A stretch of DNA of 35,439 nt from DSNY01 sp016861185 (GTDB taxonomy: Bacteria > Pseudomonadota > Gammaproteobacteria > Burkholderiales > Burkholderiaceae_F). The stretch spans positions 1 to 35,439 of the forward strand of contig SZOR01000033.1 in NCBI GenBank assembly GCA_030263275.1. The letters are read 5' to 3'. The translations under genes and the position numbers were made by a program. The notes below the pieces were generated by a model that was given only the letters and a program-made list of their open reading frames with translations, was not told the DNA's origin and did not search any database. Position 1 is the first letter of the stretch; each line of letters begins with the position of its first letter. This document shows positions 13,737 to 20,775 of the stretch, one piece after another.

Positions 13737-15083
13737 TCAGTGCCGCAGCACGCACTTCGCGTACAGATCGCCGAGCCGCCCGGCCGGGTCGTAACGCGCC
13801 TTGAGCTTCGCGTAGGCGTCGCCGCCGAAGGCGGCGTCGAACTCTTCGCGCGTGTAGTAGCTGTCCGAATACAGCGACTTGATGCCGCCCAGCCGCGCGA
13901 CCTCGCGTTCGATCAGCCGGTTGAAATGCCCGGGCGGATGCGCCTCGCGCGTGCGTTTGACGTCCCAGAAACCGAAGTTCACGTACAGCGTGCGCCGCCG
14001 CGGAAACAGCGGGAAGCGGTCGGCCGTCGCGGTCGCGCCGATCGGGCACAGCCACACCGGCACGATGCCGATCTCGCGCAGGTAGAAGTCGAGGAACTCC
14101 GGCGCGCGTTCGAGCGGGATGTCGACGTCCTGGATCACCGATTCGCGATGCCAGCCCGAGAAGCGGTCGAGCGCGCGTGTCAGCCCCAGCCGGCTGTTGA
14201 GCCGCATCAGCTTCGTGTACGTGCGCGAGTTCAACCGTTCGCGCCCGTACAGCCGCCGCAGCAGCGGATGCTGGGCGCCGAGGTTCTTCGAGCACCAGAA
14301 CCAGTCGGTGTCCCAGCGCCAGACGTAGTCGCGCGCCGTCAGGTAGTCCAACCCGCGTTCGAGCAGCGAGCGGTAGTAGATGCGCTCATACGTGTAGTCG
14401 GAGGTGAAAGGCGCCGAATCGACGAAGCGCGCGGCGTTGAGCACGAACGTGCGCGCGTCGAAGGCCACCGCGTCGACGAAATCCGCGCCGCCCGCGCAGG
14501 CGGCGGCAAGCGCGTCGAAGAACTTCGCCGCGTCGTCGAAACGCCGGTGCTCGACGGCGACGTAGCGCTTGACCGGCAGCGTGCGCGCGCGCACGCGCAG
14601 CGCGTAGCCGAGCGTGCCGTACGAATTCGGAAAACCGAAGAACAGATCCGCGTGTTCGCCCTCGGGTCGCGCGGCTACGACGCGGCCGTCGCCGGTCAGC
14701 ACGTCCAGCTCGAGCACCGTTTCGTGCACCAGGCCGTGCCGGAACGACGTCGCTTCGATGCCCACGCCCGCCACCGCGCCGCCGAGGGTGATCGACTTCA
14801 ACTGCGGCACGACCGCCGGCATCACGCCGTGCGCGAGGCAGGCCTCCGTCAGCGCGTCGTACGGCACCATGCCTTCGGCGTCGACCCAGCCCGCCGCCGC
14901 ATCGACCGCGAGCACGTGGCCGAAGTCGTGCACGTCGAGCCGCGGCCGTCGCGCGGCGACGCGGTCGCGAAACAGGTTCGACGTGCGCTTGGCAAGCCGC
15001 ACTTCGGCGGCGGCCGCCAGTTGCGCCTGCACTCGCGCGACGCGGGTGCGGTGATCGTTCAGCGCACCGGCATCAGGCGGCAC
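13737..15083 (-). CDS. FAD-binding oxidoreductase, DHCR24-like
   Basis: A 448-residue flavoprotein of the FAD-binding type 4 (VAO/PCMH) class. The FAD domain includes WVDAEGMVPYDALTEACLAHG and QLKSITLGGAVAGVGIEATSFRHG, a pattern shared with delta-24 sterol reductases and with the TmsA/BfaA reductases that finish 10-methyl fatty acids. There is no transmembrane segment or signal. The GTG start at 15083 overlaps the end of the methyltransferase gene by 11 bases, so the two are coupled. By analogy it would reduce or oxidise a methylene-acyl intermediate on a phospholipid made by the upstream enzyme. Alternatives are a desaturating role as in furan fatty acid synthesis, or a sugar or sterol substrate. 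Confidence 0.85.
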   Translation of the reverse strand: MPPDAGALNDHRTRVARVQAQLAAAAEVRLAKRTSNLFRDRVAARRPRLDVHDFGHVLAVDAAAGWVDAEGMVPYDALTEACLAHGVMPAVVPQLKSITLGGAVAGVGIEATSFRHGLVHETVLELDVLTGDGRVVAARPEGEHADLFFGFPNSYGTLGYALRVRARTLPVKRYVAVEHRRFDDAAKFFDALAAACAGGADFVDAVAFDARTFVLNAARFVDSAPFTSDYTYERIYYRSLLERGLDYLTARDYVWRWDTDWFWCSKNLGAQHPLLRRLYGRERLNSRTYTKLMRLNSRLGLTRALDRFSGWHRESVIQDVDIPLERAPEFLDFYLREIGIVPVWLCPIGATATADRFPLFPRRRTLYVNFGFWDVKRTREAHPPGHFNRLIEREVARLGGIKSLYSDSYYTREEFDAAFGGDAYAKLKARYDPAGRLGDLYAKCVLRH

Positions 15084-16320
15084 GCGCGAGCTCCGCGACT
15101 GCCGCTTTCTCGTACAGAAACGCGCGGCTCATCGGGTAGGTCGCCGGCGTGCGGCGGCCTTTGCCGAACGTGATCTGGAACAGGCCCGTGATGCCGTTGG
15201 AGGCGCGGAACATCTCGGCGCAGCCCACGAGATACGTCCTCCAGATGCGGCGAAAGCGCTCGTCGAAACGCTTCGGATCGAGCGTGTGGATGCGGTCCCA
15301 GTGCGCCTCGAACCGTTCGGCCCAGGCTTCGAGCGTCAGCACGTAGTGGCGGCGCAGGTTCTCGATGTCGAGGATCTCCAGCCCGCAGGCGTCCATCGCG
15401 TCGAGCGTCTCGGTCAGGCTCGGAATCCAGCCGCCGGGGAACACGTGGTCGCGGATGAAGAACTCGGTTTCGTACTGCCCGACATGGCCGATGAAGTGCA
15501 GCATGCCGAGTCCGCCGGGCTTTAGAAAGTCCGCGTGCGCCCTGACGACCTCCATGATCTGGTCGCGGCCGGCGTGCTCGAGCACGCCGATCGAAACGAC
15601 CTTGTCGTACTGGCGGTCGACTTCACGGAAGTCCGCTTCGCGCACCGCGAGTACGTCGTTCATCCCGCGGCGGGCGATCTCTTCGCGCACCCAATCGACC
15701 TGCTCGGTCGTCGTGTTCACGCCGGTGGCGCGCACGCCGTAGCGCCGGGCGGCGTGGAACATGAAGCCGCCGAAGCCGCAGCCGATGTCGACCACCGTTT
15801 CGCCGGGCGCGAGCAGGATCTTGCGGCAGACGTGATCGACCTTGTTGACCTGCGCTTCCTCGATCGAACGCGTGCCCTCCTTCCAGTACGCGCAGGTGTA
15901 CATCATCAGCTCGCGGTCGAGCCACAGCTTGTAGAAGTCGGTGCCCAGCCCGTAGTGGAAGCGCGCGTTCTCCTTCGCGCGCGCGATCGTCGCGTTGTTC
16001 TTCGTGAACTCGTGCCAGCGGTTGCGCAGCCGCACCAGCGGGTGCGGCTGCGCGAACCCCGCTTCGAGTCCGAGCGCGAACATGCGCGCGAGGTCGCCTT
16101 CGATGTCGAGCTGGCCCTCGAAATACGCGTCGAGCAGCCCGATGTGCCCCTGATACAGCACGCGCCGCTGTCCCGCCGCGGACTTGAAGCGCAGCGTGAA
16201 CGCGGGTTCGACCTCGAGCGGGCGGTTGCGGTAGTCGGTGCCGTCGGCGAAGACGACGCGGAAGGGAATCGGCGAGCGTTCGCCGATCGAACGCAGACGT
16301 CGGGCGAGCAGGGCTTTCAT
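15073..16320 (-). CDS. Cyclopropane-fatty-acid-synthase-family SAM methyltransferase
   Basis: A 415-residue enzyme with the N-terminal lipid-binding region and the C-terminal SAM domain of the Cfa family. The SAM motif is VVDIGCGFGGFMFHAARRYG; VVSIGVLEHAG, MLHFIGHVG and FPGGWIPSL follow as in E. coli Cfa, and the conserved cysteine occurs in VGCAEMFRASNGI. These enzymes methylate the double bond of phospholipid acyl chains to give cyclopropane, 10-methylene or branched products. Start ATG 16320; the longer frame to 16383 has no supporting site. The coupling to a DHCR24-like flavoenzyme points to the 10-methyl or furan fatty acid branch more than to plain cyclopropanation. That is inference, since product type is not fixed by the motifs visible here. 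Confidence 0.9.
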   Translation of the reverse strand: MKALLARRLRSIGERSPIPFRVVFADGTDYRNRPLEVEPAFTLRFKSAAGQRRVLYQGHIGLLDAYFEGQLDIEGDLARMFALGLEAGFAQPHPLVRLRNRWHEFTKNNATIARAKENARFHYGLGTDFYKLWLDRELMMYTCAYWKEGTRSIEEAQVNKVDHVCRKILLAPGETVVDIGCGFGGFMFHAARRYGVRATGVNTTTEQVDWVREEIARRGMNDVLAVREADFREVDRQYDKVVSIGVLEHAGRDQIMEVVRAHADFLKPGGLGMLHFIGHVGQYETEFFIRDHVFPGGWIPSLTETLDAMDACGLEILDIENLRRHYVLTLEAWAERFEAHWDRIHTLDPKRFDERFRRIWRTYLVGCAEMFRASNGITGLFQITFGKGRRTPATYPMSRAFLYEKAAVAELARAA

Positions 16321-16404
16321 ACGAAAGTCGAGCGGGCAAAACGTGCAGCCGCGATGCTGACCGCATCGGCCGGGGGCGGTCAACGCGGCGAAACTACCGC
16401 CGCG

Positions 16405-16791
16405 TCACGTGTTCTCGGGAGGCGTCCGGTTGCGGGGCTCCGCCGGCGCCGCGCCGCGCTCGGAGGTGCGCAGCCACACGATCGCCGCCGCGGCGGCAGC
16501 CACCAGTGCCCCACCGGCCAGGGGATGGCGTCGCAAGCTGCGCAACGCACGCAGCGCGAGCGCGGCCAGCCATGGGCGCCCGCTGACTGCGCCGAGCAAC
16601 GAGGCGAAACCGCCGCCTCCGCCCGCGACGACCGCGGCACCGACGCCGCTCGCCAGCGACGCGACGCGGCGCACGCCCGCCGTCGCCTGCCGGACCTCGG
16701 CGAGCGCGGCGCGCAGTTCCGCGCGCTCCAGTTCCGCGCGCAGCTTCAGCAGCTCGAGCCGAAGCTGCAGCGTTTCCGTTCGCGCGCTCAT
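16405..16791 (-). CDS. YqjK-like small membrane protein
   Basis: A 128-residue protein. Residues 5-40 form a charged heptad-like helix (RLELLKLRAELERAELRAAL), and residues about 92-107 one hydrophobic segment (AGGALVAAAAAAIVWL), followed by a polar, proline-rich tail. The position third in line after ElaB/YqjD-like and YqjE-like genes is that of yqjK in E. coli. Sequence alone is too low in complexity for a sure family call. Function is unknown; the operon is linked to stationary phase and the inner membrane. Confidence 0.65.
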   Translation of the reverse strand: MSARTETLQLRLELLKLRAELERAELRAALAEVRQATAGVRRVASLASGVGAAVVAGGGGGFASLLGAVSGRPWLAALALRALRSLRRHPLAGGALVAAAAAAIVWLRTSERGAAPAEPRNRTPPENT

Positions 16792-16862
16792 CGGCTTAGG
16801 CTCGGTCTACTGAGCGAACGCGCACATGCCGCGGACCGCGGAGTGAAAGAGTGTCCTGTCGT

Positions 16863-16897
16863 CCTCCGCGGTTCTCCGCGCCCTCTGCGTCTCCGCG
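16863..16897. repeat. Degenerate CTCYGCG tandem phrase
   Basis: Four units in a row or nearly so: CCTCCGCG, CTCCGCG, CCTCTGCG and TCTCCGCG. They lie in the gap between yqjK-like and yqjE-like genes. Short intergenic phrases of this kind occur in many bacterial genomes with no known function. Confidence 0.5.
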
Positions 16898-16919
16898 TTC
16901 GCTCATTCTCTTCGCGCCT

Positions 16920-17312
16920 CTACGCTCGCGGTTCGTCGTCGGCCGCGCCGGAACGTGCGAGCGCGTCGCGGTCCTTCGCCAGTTCCTGCAGCGTCTGCGC
17001 GAGCAGCGGGGGCGCGGCGCGGATCTCGCGCTGCAGGTGCAGCAGCACCCACGACGCGCCGGCGGCGAACGCCGTCGCAAGCGCCGCCAGCGTGATCCAG
17101 CCGGCGCGTTCCCACAACGCGACGACCAGCCAGGCCGAGGCCGCGACCGCCGCCAACAGCGCCAGCAGCGCGCCCGCGAGCGCCAGCATGAACCAGCGCA
17201 TCAGTTGCGCGCGCGCCTGCGCCAGCTCGACCGAAGCGAACTCGGCGCGCGACAGCAGCAGCGCGAGCGACGCCGCCGACAGGCGGCGCACGGCGTCCAG
17301 CGGCGAAGGCAC
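16920..17312 (-). CDS. YqjE-like phage-holin-superfamily membrane protein
   Basis: A 130-residue protein with an N-terminal amphipathic stretch (LLLSRAEFASVELAQARAQL), two membrane spans (about 41-66 and 74-93) and a charged tail, as in the Actinobacteriophage_holin-superfamily/YqjE proteins. The frame has no ATG before the fold; GTG 17312 is the best start and lies 29 bp after the ElaB-like stop. A ribosome binding site is not clear, so the start is uncertain. E. coli yqjE follows yqjD in the same order. Despite the name there is no evidence of a lysis role. Confidence 0.75.
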   Translation of the reverse strand: MPSPLDAVRRLSAASLALLLSRAEFASVELAQARAQLMRWFMLALAGALLALLAAVAASAWLVVALWERAGWITLAALATAFAAGASWVLLHLQREIRAAPPLLAQTLQELAKDRDALARSGAADDEPRA

Positions 17313-17341
17313 GATCAGCCGTTCACGCGCGGCGACACGAC

Positions 17342-17644
17342 TCAGCGGCGCGCGACCAGCAGGCCGATCAGGAAGCCCACACCGGCGGCCACGCCGATCG
17401 CGCCCCACGGATGCGCGTGCACCCAGTCGTCGGTCGCGCGCGCGGTGGCCTTCGCCGTTTCGCTCACGCTCGCCTGCGCTTCCTGCAGTCGCAGCTTCGC
17501 GCGGTGCAGCGCTTCGGCGGCGCGCTCGCGCAATTCCTGCGCCTGCTGCCCGCTGGCCGCGGCGGCCTGCCGCAGCAGCGCGTCGACGTCGTCGAGAACC
17601 GCCTTGGCGTCGGCGACCAGCTTGTCCCGGTTGACGTTTTCCAT
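17342..17644 (-). CDS. ElaB/YqjD/DUF883 family membrane-anchored protein
   Basis: A 100-residue protein. Residues 1-70 are helical and charged (VADAKAVLDDVDALLRQAA, then ELRERAAEALHRAKLRLQEA). A C-terminal membrane anchor, WVHAHPWGAIGVAAGVGFLIG plus LLVARR, carries the family's glycine-rich pattern. E. coli relatives are stationary-phase inner-membrane proteins, and YqjD binds ribosomes at the membrane. ATG 17644 has a clear GGAGGG site. It is first in the elaB-yqjE-yqjK-type operon. The only gap of note upstream is the 20-bp-TIR element, whose right-hand arm faces glgP. Confidence 0.9.
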   Translation of the reverse strand: MENVNRDKLVADAKAVLDDVDALLRQAAAASGQQAQELRERAAEALHRAKLRLQEAQASVSETAKATARATDDWVHAHPWGAIGVAAGVGFLIGLLVARR

Positions 17645-17690
17645 CGCGACCCTCCTTTGCCGGGCGCCCGCATGCGCCCTTTCGATGCAT

Positions 17691-17946
17691 CCTAGCCCGG
17701 ATACTTCACGAGGTCGCCCCCGTCTGCGTGCGTTCTGTCTCGGTGAATCGGCACTGTCGGCCCGCGGGCGGCCGATCCAATCTGTACCGCCGGGGCTACG
17801 CGGGTTTGCGCGGCGCCTGCGGGCGCGGACTTGGCCTCAAGTGCTCGCGAAGGCCACTTGGCCTTCGACTGCGCCCCTCTCGGCCAATCCGCATCCCGCA
17901 TGCATCCGCGCAATCCCCGCGTCCCCCGTGAAATATCCGGGCTAGG
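17691..17946. mobile_element. 256-bp element with 20-bp terminal inverted repeats (MITE-like)
   Basis: The left end CCTAGCCCGGATACTTCACG (17691-17710) and the reverse complement of the right end (17927-17946) match at 19 of 20 positions. No transposase frame lies between them. No clear target duplication was recognised. It could be a miniature inverted-repeat transposable element or a larger dispersed repeat family. Only one copy was seen in this window. Confidence 0.6.
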
Positions 17947-17965
17947 TGCCGAGTTTGGCACGCGC

Positions 17966-17979
17966 TTGACCGCCATCAA
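17966..17979. promoter_or_regulatory. FNR/Anr-like palindrome upstream of glgP
   Basis: TTGACCGCCATCAA matches nine of ten defined positions of TTGAT-N4-ATCAA. It is 20 bp beyond the inverted-repeat element and its centre is about 131 bp before the glgP start. An activator site at -41.5 would give a start near 18014; the -10 region there (around CTTACGA) is weak. Confidence 0.55.
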
Positions 17980-18103
17980 TCGGCGTCCCGCCCCGTGATC
18001 TCCCTTACGAAAAAACCACAGCAGTGCCGGACGCATGCGGCGGTCGAGCGGGGCAGCGTTAAGCTGGCTCCGCTTGCAGGAATCTGAGCCACGAAGAACA
18101 AGC

Positions 18104-20668
18104 ATGGAGCACCCCGGCACCCGTTTTTCGCTCGAAGTGCGGCCCCGGCTGCCGCCGCGGCTCGCGCGGCTCGCCGAACTGGCCGTCGATCTCTACTACA
18201 GCTGGGACCTGTCGACGCGCGGCTTGTTCGCGCGTCTCGATCCCGCGTTGTGGGACGCGTGCGGGCACAGCCCGAAGGCGTTCCTGAACCAGGTCGACCA
18301 GCGCAAGCTCGAAGCCGCCGCCGACGATCCCGGTTATCTGTCGCACTACAACCGCGTCGTCTCCGCGTACGACACGTATCTGGCGCGCTCGCCGCGCGCG
18401 CCGAACGGCACCTGGCTCGGCAAGGACGATCTGGTCGCCTACTTCTGCGCGGAGTTCGGCTTCCACGAAAGCCTGCCGATCTATTCGGGCGGCCTCGGCA
18501 TCCTCGCCGGCGATCACTGCAAGGCGGCCGCCGACGCGGCATTGCCGCTCGTCGGCGTCGGCCTGCTGTACCGGCAGGGCTACTTCACCCAGGAGATCGA
18601 CGCCGACGGCCATCAGCGCGCGACCTACCACGACGCCGATTTCGACGACCTGCCGGTCGCGCCCGCGCGCACTGCCGCCGGCGCCGAACTGCACGTGCCG
18701 GTCGAAGTGGCCGAACGCACGGTGCAGGTGAAGGTGTGGCTGTCGCGCGTCGGTCACGTCAGGCTCGTGCTGCTCGACACCGACCTGCCGGAGAACAGCG
18801 AACACGATCGCTTCATCGCACACCGGCTGTACGGTGGCGACCGCGCCACGCGGATCGAGCAGGAGATCGTGCTGGGCATCGGCGGCGTGCGCGCGCTCGC
18901 CGAGCTGGGCCTGCAGCCGACCGTCTGGCACATGAACGAGGGCCACGCGGCTTTCCTCGTGCTCGAGCGCGTGCGCCAGTGCATGCAACGCCATCAGCTC
19001 GACTTCGCGGCGGCGCTGGAGGCGGTCGCGGCGGGCACCGTGTTCACGATGCACACGGCCGTACCCGCCGGCCACGATCACTTTCCCGAGGACATGGTCC
19101 GGCACTACTTCGACGGCTACTGCCGCGCGCACGGCATCGACCTGCAGGCCGTGCTCGCGCTCGGCCGCACGCCGACGAGCCCGGACTTCAGCATGAGCGC
19201 GCTCGCGCTGCGCGGCTCGCGCCTGCGCAACGGCGTGAGCCGCATCCACGGCCGCGTCAGCGCGAAGATGATGCGCGACCTGTGGCCGCAGGTCCCCGCC
19301 GACGACAATCCGATCGATCACGTCACCAACGGCGTGCACGTGCCGACCTTCCTCGCGCCCGAGTGGTTCGACATCTTCGACCGCTTTCTCGGGCCCGACT
19401 GGACGCAGCGGCTGTCGGATTCCGACTACTGGCAGCGCGTGCATGCGATCCCGGATCACATCTTCTGGAGCGTGCACCAGTACCTGAAGGCCCAGATGCT
19501 GCACCTCGTCGCGCGCCGCATCCGGCGCCAGGTGCAGCGCGCGCACGGCTCGGAAGCGCACGCCGACCGCCTGCTGCGCTTCGCCGATCCGAACGACCCG
19601 AAGGTGCTGACGATCGGCTTCGCGCGGCGCTTCGTCACCTACAAGCGCTCGACGCTGCTGTTCGAGCAGCTCGACCTGCTGGAGGAACTCGTCAACGACG
19701 CCGAGCGGCCGCTGCTGTTCGTCTTCGCCGGCAAGGCGCATCCGGCCGACGCGCCGGGGCAGGCGCTGATGCGCCGGATCGCCGAGGTCGCGCGCATGCC
19801 GCGCTTCGAGGGCCGGATCCTGCTCGTCGAGGGCTACGACCTGCGGCTCGCGCGCCGTCTCGTCTCGGGCGTGGACGTGTGGCTGAACAATCCGACCTAT
19901 CCGCTCGAGGCCTGCGGCACCTCGGGCATGAAGGCCGCGATGAACGGCGTGCTGAACCTGTCGCTCCGCGACGGCTGGTGGGACGAGGGCTACGCGCCCG
20001 GCAACGGCTGGGCGATCACGCCGATCCCGGAGGAGCGCGGCCAGGACGTGCGCGATCGCGGCGAGGTCCGTTCGATCTACGAGATCCTGCAGGACCAGGT
20101 CATCCCGCTGTACTACGCGCGCGGGCCGATGGGCTACTCGCCGGGCTGGGTCGAGATGGCCAAGACCTCGATCGCCACGCTGCTGCCGCGCTTCAACACC
20201 GAACGCATGCTGAACGAATACGTGACGCGCTTCTACACGCCGGCGGCCGACCTCGGCCGGCGCGTCGCCGCGGACGCGTACGCGCGGGGGCGCGAACTGG
20301 CGCGCTGGAAGGAACGCGTCCACGCGCGCTGGCCCGGCGTGAAGCTGCAGCGGATCGAGGAGCCGCCGCGGCGGATCGCCTTCGGCGAAGGCGTGCGCAT
20401 CGCCGTGGCGGTGGCGCTGAACGGACTGGCGGCAAGCGACGTGGCGGTCGAGCTGCTCGTCGCCGACGGCTCGCATGCCTCGCCGACGGACCCGCCCAGG
20501 ATGCTGCCCATTGCTGCGACCGGTACCGCGGACGCCGCCGGAACGCAGCGCTACGAGCTGCAATTCGTTCCCGAAAGCTGCGGCAGGTTCGAGTACCGCA
20601 TCCGCGCCTACCCGCACCACCCGCTGCTCGCGCATCCGTTCGAGCTGGGGCTGATGCTGTGGGTGTGA
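18104..20668 (+). CDS. glgP: Alpha-glucan phosphorylase
   Basis: An 854-residue enzyme that removes glucose from glycogen or maltodextrin as glucose-1-phosphate. It belongs to the alpha-glucan phosphorylase subgroup (TIGR02094 type): an N-terminal DUF3417-like start (LAELAVDLYYSWDLSTRGLF), then YFCAEFGFHESLPIYSGGLGILAGDHCKAA, HMNEGHAAFLVLERVR and the pyridoxal-phosphate lysine Lys610 in ACGTSGMKAAMNG. A C-terminal sandwich (YELQFVPESCGRFEYRI) follows, as in this subgroup. ATG 18104 sits at the domain start; its ribosome binding site is weak. It is convergent with glgA, while glgC is divergent from glgA. An FNR-like box upstream suggests induction when oxygen is low. Confidence 0.95.
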   Translation: MEHPGTRFSLEVRPRLPPRLARLAELAVDLYYSWDLSTRGLFARLDPALWDACGHSPKAFLNQVDQRKLEAAADDPGYLSHYNRVVSAYDTYLARSPRAPNGTWLGKDDLVAYFCAEFGFHESLPIYSGGLGILAGDHCKAAADAALPLVGVGLLYRQGYFTQEIDADGHQRATYHDADFDDLPVAPARTAAGAELHVPVEVAERTVQVKVWLSRVGHVRLVLLDTDLPENSEHDRFIAHRLYGGDRATRIEQEIVLGIGGVRALAELGLQPTVWHMNEGHAAFLVLERVRQCMQRHQLDFAAALEAVAAGTVFTMHTAVPAGHDHFPEDMVRHYFDGYCRAHGIDLQAVLALGRTPTSPDFSMSALALRGSRLRNGVSRIHGRVSAKMMRDLWPQVPADDNPIDHVTNGVHVPTFLAPEWFDIFDRFLGPDWTQRLSDSDYWQRVHAIPDHIFWSVHQYLKAQMLHLVARRIRRQVQRAHGSEAHADRLLRFADPNDPKVLTIGFARRFVTYKRSTLLFEQLDLLEELVNDAERPLLFVFAGKAHPADAPGQALMRRIAEVARMPRFEGRILLVEGYDLRLARRLVSGVDVWLNNPTYPLEACGTSGMKAAMNGVLNLSLRDGWWDEGYAPGNGWAITPIPEERGQDVRDRGEVRSIYEILQDQVIPLYYARGPMGYSPGWVEMAKTSIATLLPRFNTERMLNEYVTRFYTPAADLGRRVAADAYARGRELARWKERVHARWPGVKLQRIEEPPRRIAFGEGVRIAVAVALNGLAASDVAVELLVADGSHASPTDPPRMLPIAATGTADAAGTQRYELQFVPESCGRFEYRIRAYPHHPLLAHPFELGLMLWV

Positions 20669-20734
20669 CGGCAGCCCGGGATCCGTCGAGCCGAACGCCC
20701 CTATTCGCTCGCCGCGGAGTGTGCGGGGGCTGAA

Positions 20735-20768
20735 ATCCCCCTGCCCCCCTTTTCCAAAGGGGGGTTCG
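20735..20768. repeat. C-rich/G-rich hairpin repeat, copy 5, at convergent gene ends
   Basis: CCCCCCTTT-TCC-AAAGGGGGG (20744-20764) is a perfect 9-bp stem, preceded by AAATCCCC. It lies between the convergent glgP and glgA stops, where it could end transcription from both sides, though no T-run follows. Confidence 0.8.
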
Positions 20769-20775
20769 ACGCCCG

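Larger units (their letters stand above)
17645..18103. other. Spacer between divergent ElaB-like and glgP genes
   Basis: 459 bp. It holds the 256-bp inverted-repeat element (17691-17946) and an FNR/Anr-like box (17966-17979). Open frames here lack ribosome binding sites and read as shadows. The ElaB promoter must lie either within or beside the element. Confidence 0.6.

Noticed and set aside
13167..15173. A 668-codon plus-strand frame
   Set aside because: It is antisense to the hydratase, membrane and flavoenzyme genes, whose motifs are clear on the other strand.
16920..17312. Phage lysis module, because of the holin-superfamily name
   Set aside because: No endolysin or phage genes are present; the elaB-yqjE-yqjK order is a chromosomal stress operon.
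17955..17970. A sigma-54-like TTGGCACGCGCTTGA
   Set aside because: The GG to GC spacing is one base off and the -12 GC is GA. The overlapping FNR-like palindrome is a better reading.
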